A DNA stretch of 64,000 bases from Phragmites australis. Its lineage: Eukaryota > Streptophyta > Magnoliopsida > Poales > Poaceae. Each line of letters starts with the position of its first letter. The stretch's first letter is position 1. The stretch is taken from the NCBI RefSeq assembly GCF_958298935.1, contig NC_084927.1, positions 14,784,001 to 14,848,000 of the forward strand, given 5' to 3'. Under the pieces are notes generated by a model. It was given only the letters and a program-made list of their open reading frames with translations, did no database searches and was not told the origin of the DNA. Made by a program: the position numbers and the translations under genes. Positions 21,866-33,496 of the stretch are shown here, piece after piece.

Positions 21866-23542
21866 TGAAAGTGCATCTAGGCTCCCTAAGTGGATTTTGG
21901 CTAATTGATGACAAAACGATTACATGACTAATGAGTTTATTGAATCTATGAACAGGTTTTAGTTCCATTGGTAAAGTTATACGACGTTGGCGTCCCTCAA
22001 AAAGAAAAGAGAAGTGGTTTGTAGTACTCAATAGGATTTAATTTTATTTTATTTTTGAAATTGAGTTTAGGAAAGCCGTACTATCAAGAGGGATGCAATT
22101 GATAGTTTTGATGGTGTCTCAGTGCTCAAAGTGACCTCTTAGAACCAAAAGTTGAGAGACACATTCACCCACGGATACCAGAAAATAGGCTATATTGTTC
22201 TAAGTCCGGAGTCTCCAGTATACACCGGATACTCCGGTACAGGTTGTTTTGACTGAAGTCTCCGAGTGAGATTCCGCTAGAGAGTCTCGGTTTCGATTTA
22301 TTTTTAAAATGTCCGGAGTCTCCGGTATACACCGGATACTCCGGTGCCTGGTGTTTTTGGCTGGAGTCTCCAAGTGAGACTCCGCCAGAGAGTCTCACTT
22401 CGAATTATTTTTAAAAATGTCAGAGTCTCCGAGGTTCACCGGATACTCTGGCATCTGGAGAGGCCGGAGACTCCGGCAAGTCTCCGGGTCTGTTCTGTGT
22501 AGCGTTTCTGGCATCTGGAGAGGCTAGAGACTCCAGAAAGTCTCTAGGTCTGTTCTGTGTGGCGTTTAATTGCCACCCAGAGTCTCTGGTGTACACTGGA
22601 TACTCCGGGTCAGTTCAACAGAACTATAACGACTAGTTCTGACACTGTTCTGGGCTCTATTTTGAAATGCCACCTGGAGTCTCCCGATGCACACTGGATA
22701 CTCCGGGTTAAGTCAACCAGAACAGTAACAATTAGTTTTTGAGGGAATGCCATAAATACTCACTCACCTCTTTGCATTGAATGTTTGCTGTTGTTGCTAA
22801 GCTACTTCTTGACAAAGCCTCCTAAAGCATTCAAGAGCCCCTCCAAACCTCTCTAGTGCTTAGATTATTGCAACATTTGAGAGTTAGGGTTTGGAAGAGA
22901 GATTTGAGTTGGTGAACCAAAATCCAATCTTTGAGCATTGAGTTCGTCGTCAAGCTTTCATTTGTGATCTTTTTCTCTTGGAACCTCGTGCTCCTAGATG
23001 GCAAGGTATCGCCCGTAGAGCACCCAAGGATTATGGAGTGCCACGGGAAGTTTGTAATCACCCGTTGACTTGAGTAAGAACACCTAGCTTGATCTTTGTT
23101 CTCGCTAGGAGAGGATAGGGTTGAAAGAGACCCAGCTCTTTGTGAGCTCTTCAACGGAGACGTAGGCACTTCCTAGTGAGGTGGCTGAACTTCGAGATAA
23201 ATCCTTTGTCTCCGTTACTTTCTTGCAAGTTTTACTTGTTTTTATTTTTTTGGGGGATTTTCTCAAATCATATTGTTTGTGAGTGTTCTACTACAGGGTA
23301 TTGTTGATAAGGTCCTCATACATCTATTAGAACTTGTGGTAACACTTAGACCCAAGTAGACTTGCTTAGTTTCATTTAGATTTTGCACACCTGTATAGGC
23401 CGGATAAGACCGGATACTCCAAACATCGGAGTATTCGAACTTGATCGGAGTATCCGGACTCTGTTTTAATCCGCTGCAGAGTTTTAAATTTCAGAAACGC
23501 CTATTCACCCCCCCCCCCTCTAGGCGACATCAAGTACATTCA
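21866..23542 (+). repeat. Sirevirus 5' LTR (about 1677 bp)
   Basis: Starts TGAAAGTGCATCTAGG and ends in ACATTCA just before the PBS; both match the typical Sirevirus LTR ends. The U3 part contains many CCGGAGT/ACTCCGG motifs in palindromic pairs. There is a tandem repeat of about 107 bp (22205-22420) and a 60-bp duplication (22447-22566). A TATA-like CATAAATAC lies near 22750 and a C-run at about 23507-23519. Confidence 0.82.
22447..22566. repeat. 60-bp tandem duplication in the LTR
   Basis: Unit 22447-22506 is repeated at 22507-22566. The right copy differs almost only by CpG transitions: CCGG in the left copy becomes CTAG or CCAG in the right. Confidence 0.9.
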
Positions 23543-23543
23543 A

Positions 23544-23557
23544 TTAGTATCAGAGCC
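23544..23557 (+). promoter_or_regulatory. Primer binding site (initiator tRNA-Met type)
   Basis: TTAGTATCAGAGCC sits 1 bp after the LTR and differs by one base from the TTGGTATCAGAGC complement of initiator tRNA-Met. Confidence 0.85.
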
Positions 23558-23594
23558 AACCCTCCTACAAAGCTTCTCCCTTGGAGGTTTCTCG

Positions 23595-25802
23595 ATGTCG
23601 ACATCCGGGGCAAAAGGCCTAAAAGACGACAAGAGCCCGAAGTCTCCCAAAGATGATCCGTCGAAGAACCGCAAAGGTAGTGGTAATGGTAAGGGAAATG
23701 AAATACCTTTCAATTACGATCGTTTAAATTCTTCTAACTCTTACATCTTCGTACCTTCCGGGCGTGCACCATATTTGATGGTACACATTACGCCGCTTGG
23801 AGGCACACAATGAAATTGCATCTAATATCTCTTCATCCAAATGTTTGGAAGATTGTTTGCACAGGTTTTGAGTTGTCAGATGAAGACCAAGAGCTCACTC
23901 CCGAACAAGAGCAAAATCTTCATCGCAATGCACAAGCCGCAAGTCTATTGCTTGGTGCCTTGAGCCCCGAGGAATTCAACAAGGTTGATGGTCTTGAGGA
24001 GGCCGACCAAATATGGGACACTCTCCAAGTTGCTCATGAAGGCACCACAAGTGTGAGAGAGTCCAAGATTGAATTGCTTGAAGGCAAATTGAGAAGGTTC
24101 ATCATGGAGGACGATGAGACTCCTCAAGCTATGTATGATAGGATGATGGTGCTTTTGAACAAGCTAAGAGGGCTTGGGAGTGAAGATATTGATGATCACA
24201 AGGTGGTGAAGAGATTGCTTAGAGCTTTTGCACCTAGAAATCCCACCTTGGTGACACTCCTCCGAGAAAAAAGAGATTATAAGAGGCTCACACCGAGTGA
24301 TGTGCTCGGGAGGATTCTTGTACATGAGCTCATGGAGGAGGAAGCAAATGAAGTAAAGAGTCATGCCAAGCAAAGCTCCACCTCGAAGAACAAGGAAATT
24401 GCATTCAAGGCAAGCAAAAGCAAACAAGTTCAAGAATCTAGCTCAAGTGAAGATGAGAGCTCGAAAGATGAAGAAATGGCATTCTTTGTGAAGAGGTTCA
24501 AGAAATTCATGAAGAAGAGTGGCTATGGAAAATACAAGAGGGATATGCCCAAGAGAAGAACATCCAAGAGGGCGTGCTATGAGTGTGGCGAAGTTGGCCA
24601 CTTCATTGCCGATTGCCCCAACAAGAAGAAGGGCAAAGACAAAGAAGAAAAGAAAAGCAAGCCATTCAAGAAAGACAAGTACAAGACCCACAAGAAGAAG
24701 TACTCGGGTCAAGCACACATTGGAGAGGAGTGGGATTCCAATTCCGACTCCAACTCCGATGATGAAAGGGTTGCCACAATCGCCATTCGCAAGTCTACAC
24801 CAACAAAATCATTATTTGGCGAAATGAGCGACGACGACTCCCCCAAGTGCTTCATGGCTAAAGGCTGCAAGGTAAAATCACAATCCATGCTCATAGATAG
24901 TGATAGTGATAGTGATGGTGATTGTGAGTCTTTGCTTAAAGGTTTAAATAAGAATGCCATGTCTAAGCTAAAAGAATTAATGGAAACAATAGAGAGTATT
25001 GAGGGAACCCTTGAGAGACAAGAGGACTTGCTCATCCCTGAAAAGGAGAGAAACCTTGAACTCAAGGGATTCCTTGCTAAAGAGAAGGAGAAAGAAGAGA
25101 AATTGTCCAAAGATCTTAATTTGACCCATTCCTCAATTGTCCAAAGATCTTAATTTGACCCATTCCTCAATTGCTAGTCATGAGAGTAGCAATTTCACAC
25201 TTCAAGAGAAATTGTCATGCTTGAGTGAAAATCATAAAACTTTTGAAGTGCAAATTGATACCCTCAAAAATAGCTCAGCCAACTCTAATGATACAAACTT
25301 GCTCTCTAATGCTTCCACTAGCAATGGTTGCTCTCGTTGCTTTAATGTTGATATAAATGCTTGTGCTACTAATGCTGAATCTTTGCAAGCATTACAAAAA
25401 GAGAATGAAAGGCTTAATACTCCTCTAGTTAAGTATGGGTGTATCAAGACCTACAAATCTAAAGATGCCCTATACAAAACCATTCAAGCCAAAAACAACA
25501 AGCAAAAGAGAGGGCTTAGATTTGATCAATACACAAGCAAGCCAAATGGGCATGTGATGATGAATGGAGTGGAGTGCCTCAAGTTTGTCAAGGGAGGCAA
25601 GCAAAATAACTTCATCACACAAGTCAAGCAATCAAAGGGCTATGCTTCTCAATCTAGTTTTTATGCTTCTTATATGCTTAAGAGAAACCACCATGATAAA
25701 GTGGTTACTCTATATGTTTGTCCCCGCACACAAGATAGAATTGTGAAAAGGAATGTGTGGGTACCAAAGGTGCTTATAACTAATGCTAAAGGACTCAAAT
25801 AA
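23595..25802 (+). pseudogene. Sirevirus gag pseudogene
   Basis: Starts at ATG 23595. A frameshift near 23773 moves it into the long frame 23810-25153 (447 codons). That frame has the UBN2/gag polyprotein core (DQIWDTLQVAHEGTTSVRES at about 24010-24065), the LRGLGSEDIDDHKVVKRLL segment, and a CCHC knuckle CYECGEVGHFIADC at about 24577-24618. A long Lys/Ser/Asp-rich, coiled-coil-like C-terminus follows. A 34-bp duplication at 25106-25173 shifts the frame again; the rest continues to 25802. The protein would build the virus-like particle. The two frameshifts break it, but most codons are intact. Confidence 0.9.
25106..25173. repeat. 34-bp tandem duplication causing a gag frameshift
   Basis: Bases 25106-25139 are repeated at 25140-25173. 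Being 11 codons plus one base, the extra copy shifts the frame and ends the long gag frame at 25153. Confidence 0.95.
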
Positions 25803-25842
25803 ATTTGGGTACCTAAAACAAAGGCATAAACTTGTTTTGTAG

Positions 25843-26270
25843 GATTATTCCTCCGGTGGATCAAGTTGGGTGATCGATAGCGGTTGCACAAATCACATGA
25901 CCGGAGAGAAGAGCATGTTTACCTCATTTGAATAAAATGGTGGTTCATACGAAAATATCACATTTGGAGATGATGGCAAAGAAGAGGTAATTGGTCTAGG
26001 TAAAATTGCTATTTCCAATGATAATTCTATCACAAATGTTTTGTTAGTTAAATCTCTTAGTTACAATTTATTATTTTGTGTCACAATTATGTGAGATTGG
26101 TTATAATTACCTTTTTACTAATGAGGGTCTGACCGTCTCCAGAAGGGAGGACTCCTCAATAGCTTTCACCAGCAAGTTGAAGGGTAAGCTTTATCTCGTT
26201 GATTTTTCAACGAATGAAGTGAAGCATAAAACTTGCTTGATGGCTAAGTCTAGTATGGGTTGGCTATGAT
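25843..26270 (+). pseudogene. Sirevirus protease and start of pol
   Basis: SSWVIDSGCTNHMTGEK at about 25858-25910 contains the Ty1/copia protease active site (D-S-G-C-T-N-H-M). A stop at 25933-25935 (FE-stop-NGG, normally a Lys or Gln codon) interrupts it. The downstream segment SLSYNLLF then LCEIGYNYLFTNEGLTVSRRED is the usual link to integrase. Confidence 0.85.
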
Positions 26271-27500
26271 ATCGCCGACTAGCTCATGTTGGCATGAGAA
26301 ATTTGTCCAAACTTCTAAAGGAAGAGCACATCCTAGGATTAACAAATGTATCTTTTGAGAAAGATAGAATTGAAGCAAATTGGAGCACCTCACCCCGCCA
26401 AAATGTGATGACGACCACAAGGCCATTGGAGCTTCTTCATATGGATTTATTCGGTCCAATCGCCTACATAAGCATTGGCAGTAACAAATATGGCTTTGTA
26501 ATTGTTGATGATTATTCTCATTTCACTTGGGTATTCTTTCTCTATGATAAGAGTGAAACTCAAGCCATATTCAAAAAATTTATGAAAAGAGCTCAAAATG
26601 AATTTGAAGTAAAGATCAAGAGAGTGAGAAGCGACAATGGAAGTGAATTCAAGAACACTTAAGTTGAAGATTTTCTTGATGAAGAAGGGATCAAGCATGA
26701 GTTCTCGGCACCCTACTCCCCTCAACAAAATAGGGTTGTCGAGAGCAAGAATAGAACTCTTATAGAGTCGGTAAGGACAATGCTTGATTAATACAAGGTG
26801 TCGGATCAATTTTGGGTGGAGGCAATCAACACCGCATACCATGCTATCAACCGGTTATATCTCCACAAGATCTTGAAGAAGACCGCTTATGAGCTCCTAA
26901 CTGGTAACAAACCAAATATTTCATACTTTAAAGTCTTTGGTAGCAAATACTTTATTTTGAATAAGAAAGCAAAGAGTTCTAAATTTGCTCCTAAAGTAGA
27001 TGAAAGTTTTATGCTTAGTTATGGATCAAATGCCTATGCCTATCGTGTTTTCAGCAAAATATCTGGTTGTGTTGAAATTGCACGGGACGTAACATTTGAT
27101 GAATCTAACGGCTCCCAAGTGGAGCAAGTTGATCCTAATATTTTAGGTGGTGATGAAATTCCAAACGAAGCAATCAAGAAGATGGCAATTGGTGAAATCA
27201 AGCCTCAAGAATACCAAGAGCAAAAAGTGGCTCAAAATGATCAAATTCAACCATCTCCATCAACTCTAGCGGAGCCATCAACATCAATTCAAGATCAAGG
27301 TGAAAATCAACTTCAAGACCAAGATCAAGCTCATGATGACTCCAATAAATTCTTAGATGATGATGAAGTGGAAGACATTCAACCCCAATCCCAAGTGTCA
27401 TACCCACGTGTTCATCAAAGCATCCAAAGAAATCACCCAGTGGACAACATACTTGGTGATATACAAAAGGGGGGTAACTACTCGTTCTAGAATTGCAAAT
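26271..27500 (+). pseudogene. Sirevirus integrase pseudogene
   Basis: GAG-preintegrase start (RRLAHVGMRNLSKLLKEEH), then the core: LELLHMDLFGPIAYIS, VIVDDYSHFTWVFFLYDK and RVRSDNGSEFKNT carry the first two catalytic Asp; VVESKNRTLIES holds the Glu. The two Cys of the HHCC zinc finger are gone: DRIEANWSTSPRQN stands where the family has a CxxC-containing stretch, pointing to a deletion of about 20 bp near 26372. Stops at 26660-26662 and about 26789 also break the frame. The C-terminal part ends in a Gln/Asp-rich linker (27230-27420). Confidence 0.88.
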
Positions 27501-29024
27501 TTTTGTGAATATTACTCTTTTGTTTCCTCTTTGGAACCTTTGAAGGTAGAAGATTCTCTTGGAGATCCGGATTGGGTGATGGACATGCAAGAAGAGTTGA
27601 ATAATTTCAAAAGAAATAAAGTTTGGACGTTGGTGGAAAGACCAAATCAAAACGTAATTGGCACCAAATGAGTCTTCCGCAAAAAATAAGATGAGAACTG
27701 GATCGTGACAAGAAACAAAGTAAGGTTGGTTGCTCAAGGCTTCACACAAATAGAAGGTTTGGATTTTGGTGAGACTTATGCTCCTGTAGCTAGGCTTAAA
27801 TCAATTCGTATATTATTAGCCTACGCTACTCACTATGATTTCAAGCTATATCAAATGGATGTGAAGAGCACTTTCTTAAATGGACCAATCTCCGAATTGG
27901 TATATGTGGAGCAACCACCCGGATTTGAAGATCCTAAGTATCCTTCTCATGTCTATAAACTCTATAAGGCACTCTATGGGTTTAAACAAGCACCTAGAGC
28001 ATGGTATGAATATCTTAGGGATTTTCTTGTTAAAAAGGGCTTTGAAATAGGCAAAGCCGATTCTACTCTCTTTACTAAAAATATTGATAATGATTTATTT
28101 GTTTGCCAAATATATGTTGATGACATTATATTTGGTTCTACTAATCAACTCTTTTGTGAATAAATTAGTAGGATCATAACAAACAGGTTTGAGATGTCTA
28201 TGATGGGAGATTTGAAGTTCTTTCTTGAATTTCAAATCAAACAACTCAAAGAAGAGACTTTCATTTGTCAAACCAAATATATCAAGGATATGCTCAAGAA
28301 ATTTGATATGGAGAATGCCAAACCCATCAAGACACCCATGCAAGCAAATGGTCATCTCGATCTCAATGAAGATGGCAAGGGCGTAGATCAAAAGGTATAT
28401 CGCTCCATGATTGGTTCTTTACTTTACCTTTGTGCATCTAGGCCCTATATTATGCTTAGTGTGTGCATGTGTGCAATATTTCAAACCGCTCCAAAAGAGT
28501 GTCATTTAGTGGCTGTTAAGAGAATTCTTAGATATTTGGTTCATACACCTTACCTTAGCTTATGATATCCTAAAGGATCATCCTTCGACCTTATCGGCTA
28601 TTCGGATTCTAATTATGCCAGTTGCAAAGTGGATAGGAAGTGCACCTCGGGGACTTGCCAATTCTTGGGTAGGTCCTTAGTGTCTTGGCCATCAAAGAAA
28701 CAACATTCTGTAGCCCTATCCACCGCCGAAGCCAAGTATGTTGCCACGGGAGCTTGTTGTGCTCAACTCCTATGGATGAGGCAAACCTTGAGAGATTATG
28801 GCTACAATATGACCACAGTCCCACTCTTGTGTGACAACGAGAGTGCTATCAGAATAGCCAACAATCCCGTGCAACACTCAAGAACCAAACACATAGATAT
28901 TAGGCACCATTTCTTGAGAGACCACTCAACCAAAGGGGATATCGATATTCGTCATATGAGAACCGAAAAACAACTAGCTAATATCCTCACAAAGCCACTA
29001 GACGACAAAGGTTTTACGAGTTGA
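27500..29024 (+). pseudogene. Sirevirus reverse transcriptase and RNase H pseudogene
   Basis: RT motifs in order: VRLVAQGFTQIEGLDFGETY (27720-27780), APVARLKSIRILLAYA, KLYQMDVKSTFLNG, YKALYGFKQAPRAWYE and the active site IYVDDIIFGS (about 28110-28140). The frame stays constant through 29024 but has stops at 27669-27671, 28161-28163 and 28563-28565, each one base from a sense codon. RNase H follows: GYSDSNYASCKVDRKCTSGT, LSTAEAKYVA and IRIANNPVQHSRTKHIDIRH. RT and RNase H are otherwise full length, so this is a relatively young copy. Confidence 0.93.
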
Positions 29025-29984
29025 GAAGTGAGTTAAATATCCTAGATTCTCGCAACGTGGTTTGAACTGTTGTACACATTTGATTGTTGTAGTTTTATAG
29101 CTTTGATAGCTAGAAGTTTGCAAAAATGCATTTTTTGTGCTATTTTAAAAAATATTTGATTCTTTGATCTTACGATCATAATTTGCTACTTGTGATCATA
29201 GTTACATCACAAGTGGCAAAAATGTCTTATATGTCCAACAATCCATCTCCCGAAACTTCCCATCGAATCTCAGCTCAAACTTCCAATTCTGTCAAAGTTC
29301 CAGGTACCGGAATGTCCGGACCAGGCCAGAGTATCCGGCACCTGGTACTATTTCTGAGTATGCTAAGTTCTGTCAAGTTGACAGAACCCAGACTCTCCGG
29401 GCTAGGCCGGAGTATCCGGGATCTGTCATCACCGGAGTCTCTGGACCAGACCGGAGTCTCCGGGTCTCCCAGGTCTTTAACTTTCCCCTACCCGAGCAGT
29501 TACCTTCTTTCTACCACACATTCATCCTTTCAACCCTTCTCTGCACAAAGAACTCCCTCCGGCGATTTCTAAGTTTGGCCAAGGATTTTTTGGTGTTCTT
29601 CATCGATTCACCACCAACCTAAGGCTGGAATCTCCGGACCTTATTGTGGATCAACTCTCCGTGGTTCTTTTGCCCTAAAAAGGTAAATTCTTGAAGAATC
29701 ACTAGATCTCTCAATGCTTTCATCTAGAGTCGATTCCCTTTGGTCAATATGCACCTTATCCTTCCTAGAACTCATGTCTCTAAGGGTTTTGCAATGTCTC
29801 GGCTAAATCCCTCAAACCCTAAAATTTTGTCTCGGAGTCGGGCTACCCGGAGTATCCGGGGTAGGCCAGATACTCCGACCCTGTCCAATTTTTCCAGCAG
29901 CCCTATAATCATCTATGCTAATCCTCGTGCAATCTTCTCTCAATCTCAAAGCATGTTTCTCTTGTGAATCTCAGGAGTTTTAAT
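29025..29984 (+). other. Spacer with CCGGA palindromic motifs
   Basis: Non-coding between RNase H and the env-like ORF. CCGGAGT / CCGGGCTAGGCCGG-type motifs occur in clusters at about 29310-29470 and 29620-29885, echoing those in the LTR. Clustered palindromic motifs are a known property of Sirevirus non-coding regions. Confidence 0.7.
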
Positions 29985-31570
29985 ATGGGAGGAGATAGAT
30001 ATGTACAAGGTCATGCTTTTGAAAGAAAGAAAAAGCAAAAGAGCGATCATCAAGCTCAAGGTCAAAATGCTCTGCCGCAACCAGAGGATAGTGGCAGTGG
30101 ACATGGAAGTGGTGAGCGTGTTCGCAAGGTTGTGAAGAAGGTCAAGTCACCCGAAGCAACTGGGTGTGGCATTCGGCTTGATGAGGGGATAGTTGATGAA
30201 GGGCTACCAAGTGCAAATGTGGCTCAAGGGAGAACTAAGAATCAAGTAGTGAGAGCAAGGGGATCAGGAAGAGGAAAGAGAGCAGCCCCAGTTACAGTAG
30301 GTAGAGGAACCCTGCCAACAAGAGAAGAGAGAGGCAAGGGTATAGCTATGGGCATTAGTTCAGGCACTCCCGAGGATGATATTGAGGAAGGACAAGAGGA
30401 AGAGCAAGAAGAAAATGTGGTGATAGGCCCTTTGAAGCTTCATAAGTCTATTAAGAAAACCACAGCTTTTGAGATGCCAAAGCAATCAGTCAACTATATG
30501 AAGAATGCTTCGAAGGTGAATTCTAAGAGACATGTCAACCCATATGAATATGAGAAGAATGTGACAGATAATCATTTATGAAATGACTTCCAAACGGACT
30601 TTTATGAGACAGTAATTCTTACAAAGAAGAAGCCAATCACTCATATGCAATGGATTGACTGGGACTACATGGCTCAAAAGGATGATCCAATCTTTAATGA
30701 AGTGATCGCAGCTTGTGAGCATAAGAAGGTGAAAAACATTATGGCTCTCAAGTATGATTGGAGTGAAGAGGTGGTGACTCAGTTTATGCCACTGTTTGGT
30801 ATGATTGTGCGGAGAATCCATCTATGTATTGGATGACAGAGGGAGAGAAGTACAAAGTGAGCTATCGAGCTTTTGCTCATCACTTCAAGTTTGATGCTCG
30901 TGACACTCAGAAGGATCAAATTCATAATGAGTATCAACTCTCTTTGGAAGAATTGGCCTTTATGTATATGAACCATGGAAAGGTGGAACTTGGCAAGCTT
31001 ACAGGGATGAGGCCATTTTACAAGTGTTCGAACTCTTTTTTTCGCCTTACTTTGGCACCCAAGAGTGGAGATGCCACTTCGGTGCAAAGCATTTCAAGAA
31101 ACCTTCTTGCAACAATGTCAAATGATCATGCACCGTTTAGTGTTGCTAATTTTCTTTGGGAAGAAATCCTTTTCACATCTAAATCTCCCATCAAGAGTTG
31201 TGGATATGCTCCCTACATCATGTTCCTGATTGAGAGGGTGACCAAGAAAAATTTTGTTAAAGAGATCAAGCATGAGCCTTATCGGATGAGGCCGTTGAGC
31301 ATTAAGGCTCCTTCTCCTTCACCTTCTCCACCTCATGTTGCCCTAAGTGTTAGAAAGACGGCTTCAAGGCGTGCTCCCTCACGTGGATCTTCTTTCATCA
31401 AAAGCGTTGTCAAGGCTATCTTCAACGTTTGCACTCACAATGCAACAAAAATCAAAGAGAAAAATGCAAGGTTAAAGAAGATGGAGAAGAGGCAAAAGGC
31501 TATGTATGCATCTATGAATCTTGAGCCGCCTTGTTCTCCAATTGCTTCTGAAGAAGAAGAGAGTGCGTAA
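29985..31570 (+). pseudogene. Sirevirus env-like (third) ORF pseudogene
   Basis: ATG at 29985 opens a frame starting MGGDRYVQGHAFERKKKQKS, basic then Glu-rich (EEGQEEEQEENVV). A stop lies at 30579-30581; the same frame continues (THMQWIDWDYMAQKDDP). A 1-base shift near 30782 leads into the frame ending at 31570, which has LSLEELAFMYMNHGKVELGK and a basic coiled-coil tail. Position and composition fit the env-like ORF of Sireviruses. No membrane segment or signal peptide is evident, so its function is unknown. One stop and one frameshift inactivate it. Confidence 0.7.
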
Positions 31571-31742
31571 GTTGAGTTTGAGAACCCTTGGGTATGGTAT
31601 GATGAAGCCCAAGCTGCTGTGGAGAGAGTTCACAAGCCCAACAAGTTGATGATTCATCTGAAGAGGAAGAGGTCTATGGAGTGAGTTCCTCCAATGATGA
31701 TGATGATGATGGCAACGGGGACGACGACGCTCCTCCTTGTTA
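31571..31742 (+). other. End of Sirevirus sequence at deletion junction
   Basis: Reads as a downstream continuation of the env-like region (PWVWYDEAQAAVERVHKP) and then a GAT-rich acidic repeat. The match to CACTA TNP2 starts right after 'cctccttgttaac'. No LTR is found, so the element ends at a deletion breakpoint. Confidence 0.6.
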
Positions 31743-33297
31743 ACTAGGTCTGGGTCCTTTACATAGGATACTTGTGCAACATCCTTGGCAAGCATGAATG
31801 GTTGTTCTCTGTATCCGACGAGTTCGAGGTCCACGGTAGTCATATCGTACTTGTCGACCTTGACTCCCAATAGGAGTCTGACCCATTGGCACCAAAACAG
31901 AGGGACCATCAACTCGCCATATTCAAGCTCTCAAATCTTCTCTATAAATCCATAGTAGGTCTCCCTATTACCAACACGGTCATAAACATCAATACGAACA
32001 CCGCTATTTTGGTTAGTGCTCTTGTTGTCTTATGCTCTCATATAAAATGTATAGTCGTTAATCTCATATGCTTAGAATGTGTGAATCGTAGTTGATGTGC
32101 CATTAGCCAGCAATTCCAAAAGAGCAGTGTCGATATCTTTACCCATCATGTGTTGACGTAACCAATTACCGAAATTATCTCTGTGCTCTCTTGCGATCCA
32201 ATTGTCTAACTTCGTTGGATTTGTGGAGTGTAGCATGCTCACGTGCATGTTGATATACGGGCCACTACAAGTGACTGTTGCAAAAGTACGAAGTGTGCTT
32301 GAGTGAATAAAACACGATCTTTGATATGAATTGAAGTATGACCTATCTTTCTTGCGTTGTTCAGCGTGCCATCACATCAACTCGGTATTCGCTCTGTTAG
32401 CAAACAATTGCTTCAAACAGGAGATTATAGGGAAATATAAAACCACCTTAACGGGGGTCTTTTCTCATTTCTCTTCACCCCCACACCATTGCTCTCGAAA
32501 TCATCAACGTTGTGCTTGTACCATGGTGCATTGCAAATGCGACATGCTTCCGAGTCTGCATCATCGCCGCGAAACAACAAGTAGTCATTTTCACATGCAT
32601 GTATTTTCTCTACTTCCAATCCCAACGGGCAGACAACCTGCTTAGCGTGGTACGTGTTTTCGGGCAACACGTTCCCCTTTGGAAGCAATTCCCTCAAGAA
32701 TTCTAATAATTCATTGAAGCCCTTGTCGGCCCAACCATTGCTGGCCTTCATTTGCATCAGTGTCAGCACCACATGCAACTTGTAGCACTCATATTTACAA
32801 TTCGGGAAAACTGGTGTTTTAGAGTCCTCTATCATGCGCTGATACTTTTGATTTTGTCCTTCAATGGTGAAGTCTCCCTCCCCATCACGCAACATTTGTT
32901 TTATGTCATCTTCATTGTTGCCAACAAAAGTATCCCCTCCATCATTCTCGACAAAAGTATCTTCAAATGCCGACATATCAAAGTCTTCATTAGTCGTCAT
33001 ATCATTGTCTATGTCTTCTTTGATTGTTGGTTGCCCTTCATACCCAATATCTTCAAGTTCACCATGCTCAGTCCAACGGGTATAGCCAGCCTTGAAACCC
33101 CTGCGGATCAAGTGTGCATGGATCTGCTCTATGTTTGAAAGTTGTTTCTTATTCTTACAATTGACACACGAATAACATATATAGTGATCGGCACGCTTCC
33201 TTCTTGGCTTCTTGTACGCCGCAGCAGCCCTCAAAAAAGCATCAATGCCAACAACAAACTCTGGCCCTCAATCCTTGTACATCCATAACCGGTCCAT
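31743..33297 (-). pseudogene. CACTA transposase TNP2 pseudogene, core deleted
   Basis: The minus strand starts at ATG 33297: MDRLWMYKD, stop, GPEFVVGIDAFLRAA, then ICYSCVNCKNKKQL, which is the Transpos_assoc domain (PF13963). An acidic middle and CRICNAPWYKHN follow to about 32490. After 32420 a decayed WFYISL...NCLLTERIPS stretch resembles the start of the Transposase_21 region, but the catalytic core is missing: near 32330 the sequence jumps to the C-terminal DUF4218/DUF4216 part (NFGNWLRQHMMGKDI, then MTTVDLELVGYREQPFMLAK and VSYVKDPDLVNK). TNP2 cuts and rejoins CACTA ends; this copy has lost the catalytic residues. Confidence 0.88.
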
Positions 33298-33496
33298 CTG
33301 CAAATCATTATAATTAAACAATACAACTTATAATCATTAAACATTTAAAAATCTAGAACAAATTCATTGAATTACCTCACATCTTGATTGGTCCCTATTT
33401 GAGGACTCATTTCCTTCCAGTACTTGGGTCGGGTCGAGGGACCTGCCTTCCAAAAGCTGCTGTGTCCGATTGTGACACGTGGGTGGATATGCCATC
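33298..33496 (-). other. TNP2 upstream region
   Basis: CACTA sequence between the TNP2 start and the solo LTR, read on the minus strand. A short frame (LLEGRSLDPTQVLEGNESSN) may be a decayed upstream exon. Confidence 0.4.

Larger units (their letters stand above)
21866..31742 (+). mobile_element. Sirevirus-like Ty1/copia retrotransposon, 3' end missing
   Basis: Order: LTR, PBS, gag, protease, integrase, RT, RNase H, CCGGA-motif-rich spacer, env-like ORF. That order, with a long gag, coiled-coil C-terminus and an extra 3' ORF, is the Sirevirus (Maximus) layout. After the env-like ORF the sequence switches at about 31742 directly into the CACTA TNP2 C-terminus, so the 3' LTR and part of TNP2 were deleted. 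Orientation is opposite to the host CACTA genes. Confidence 0.9.
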
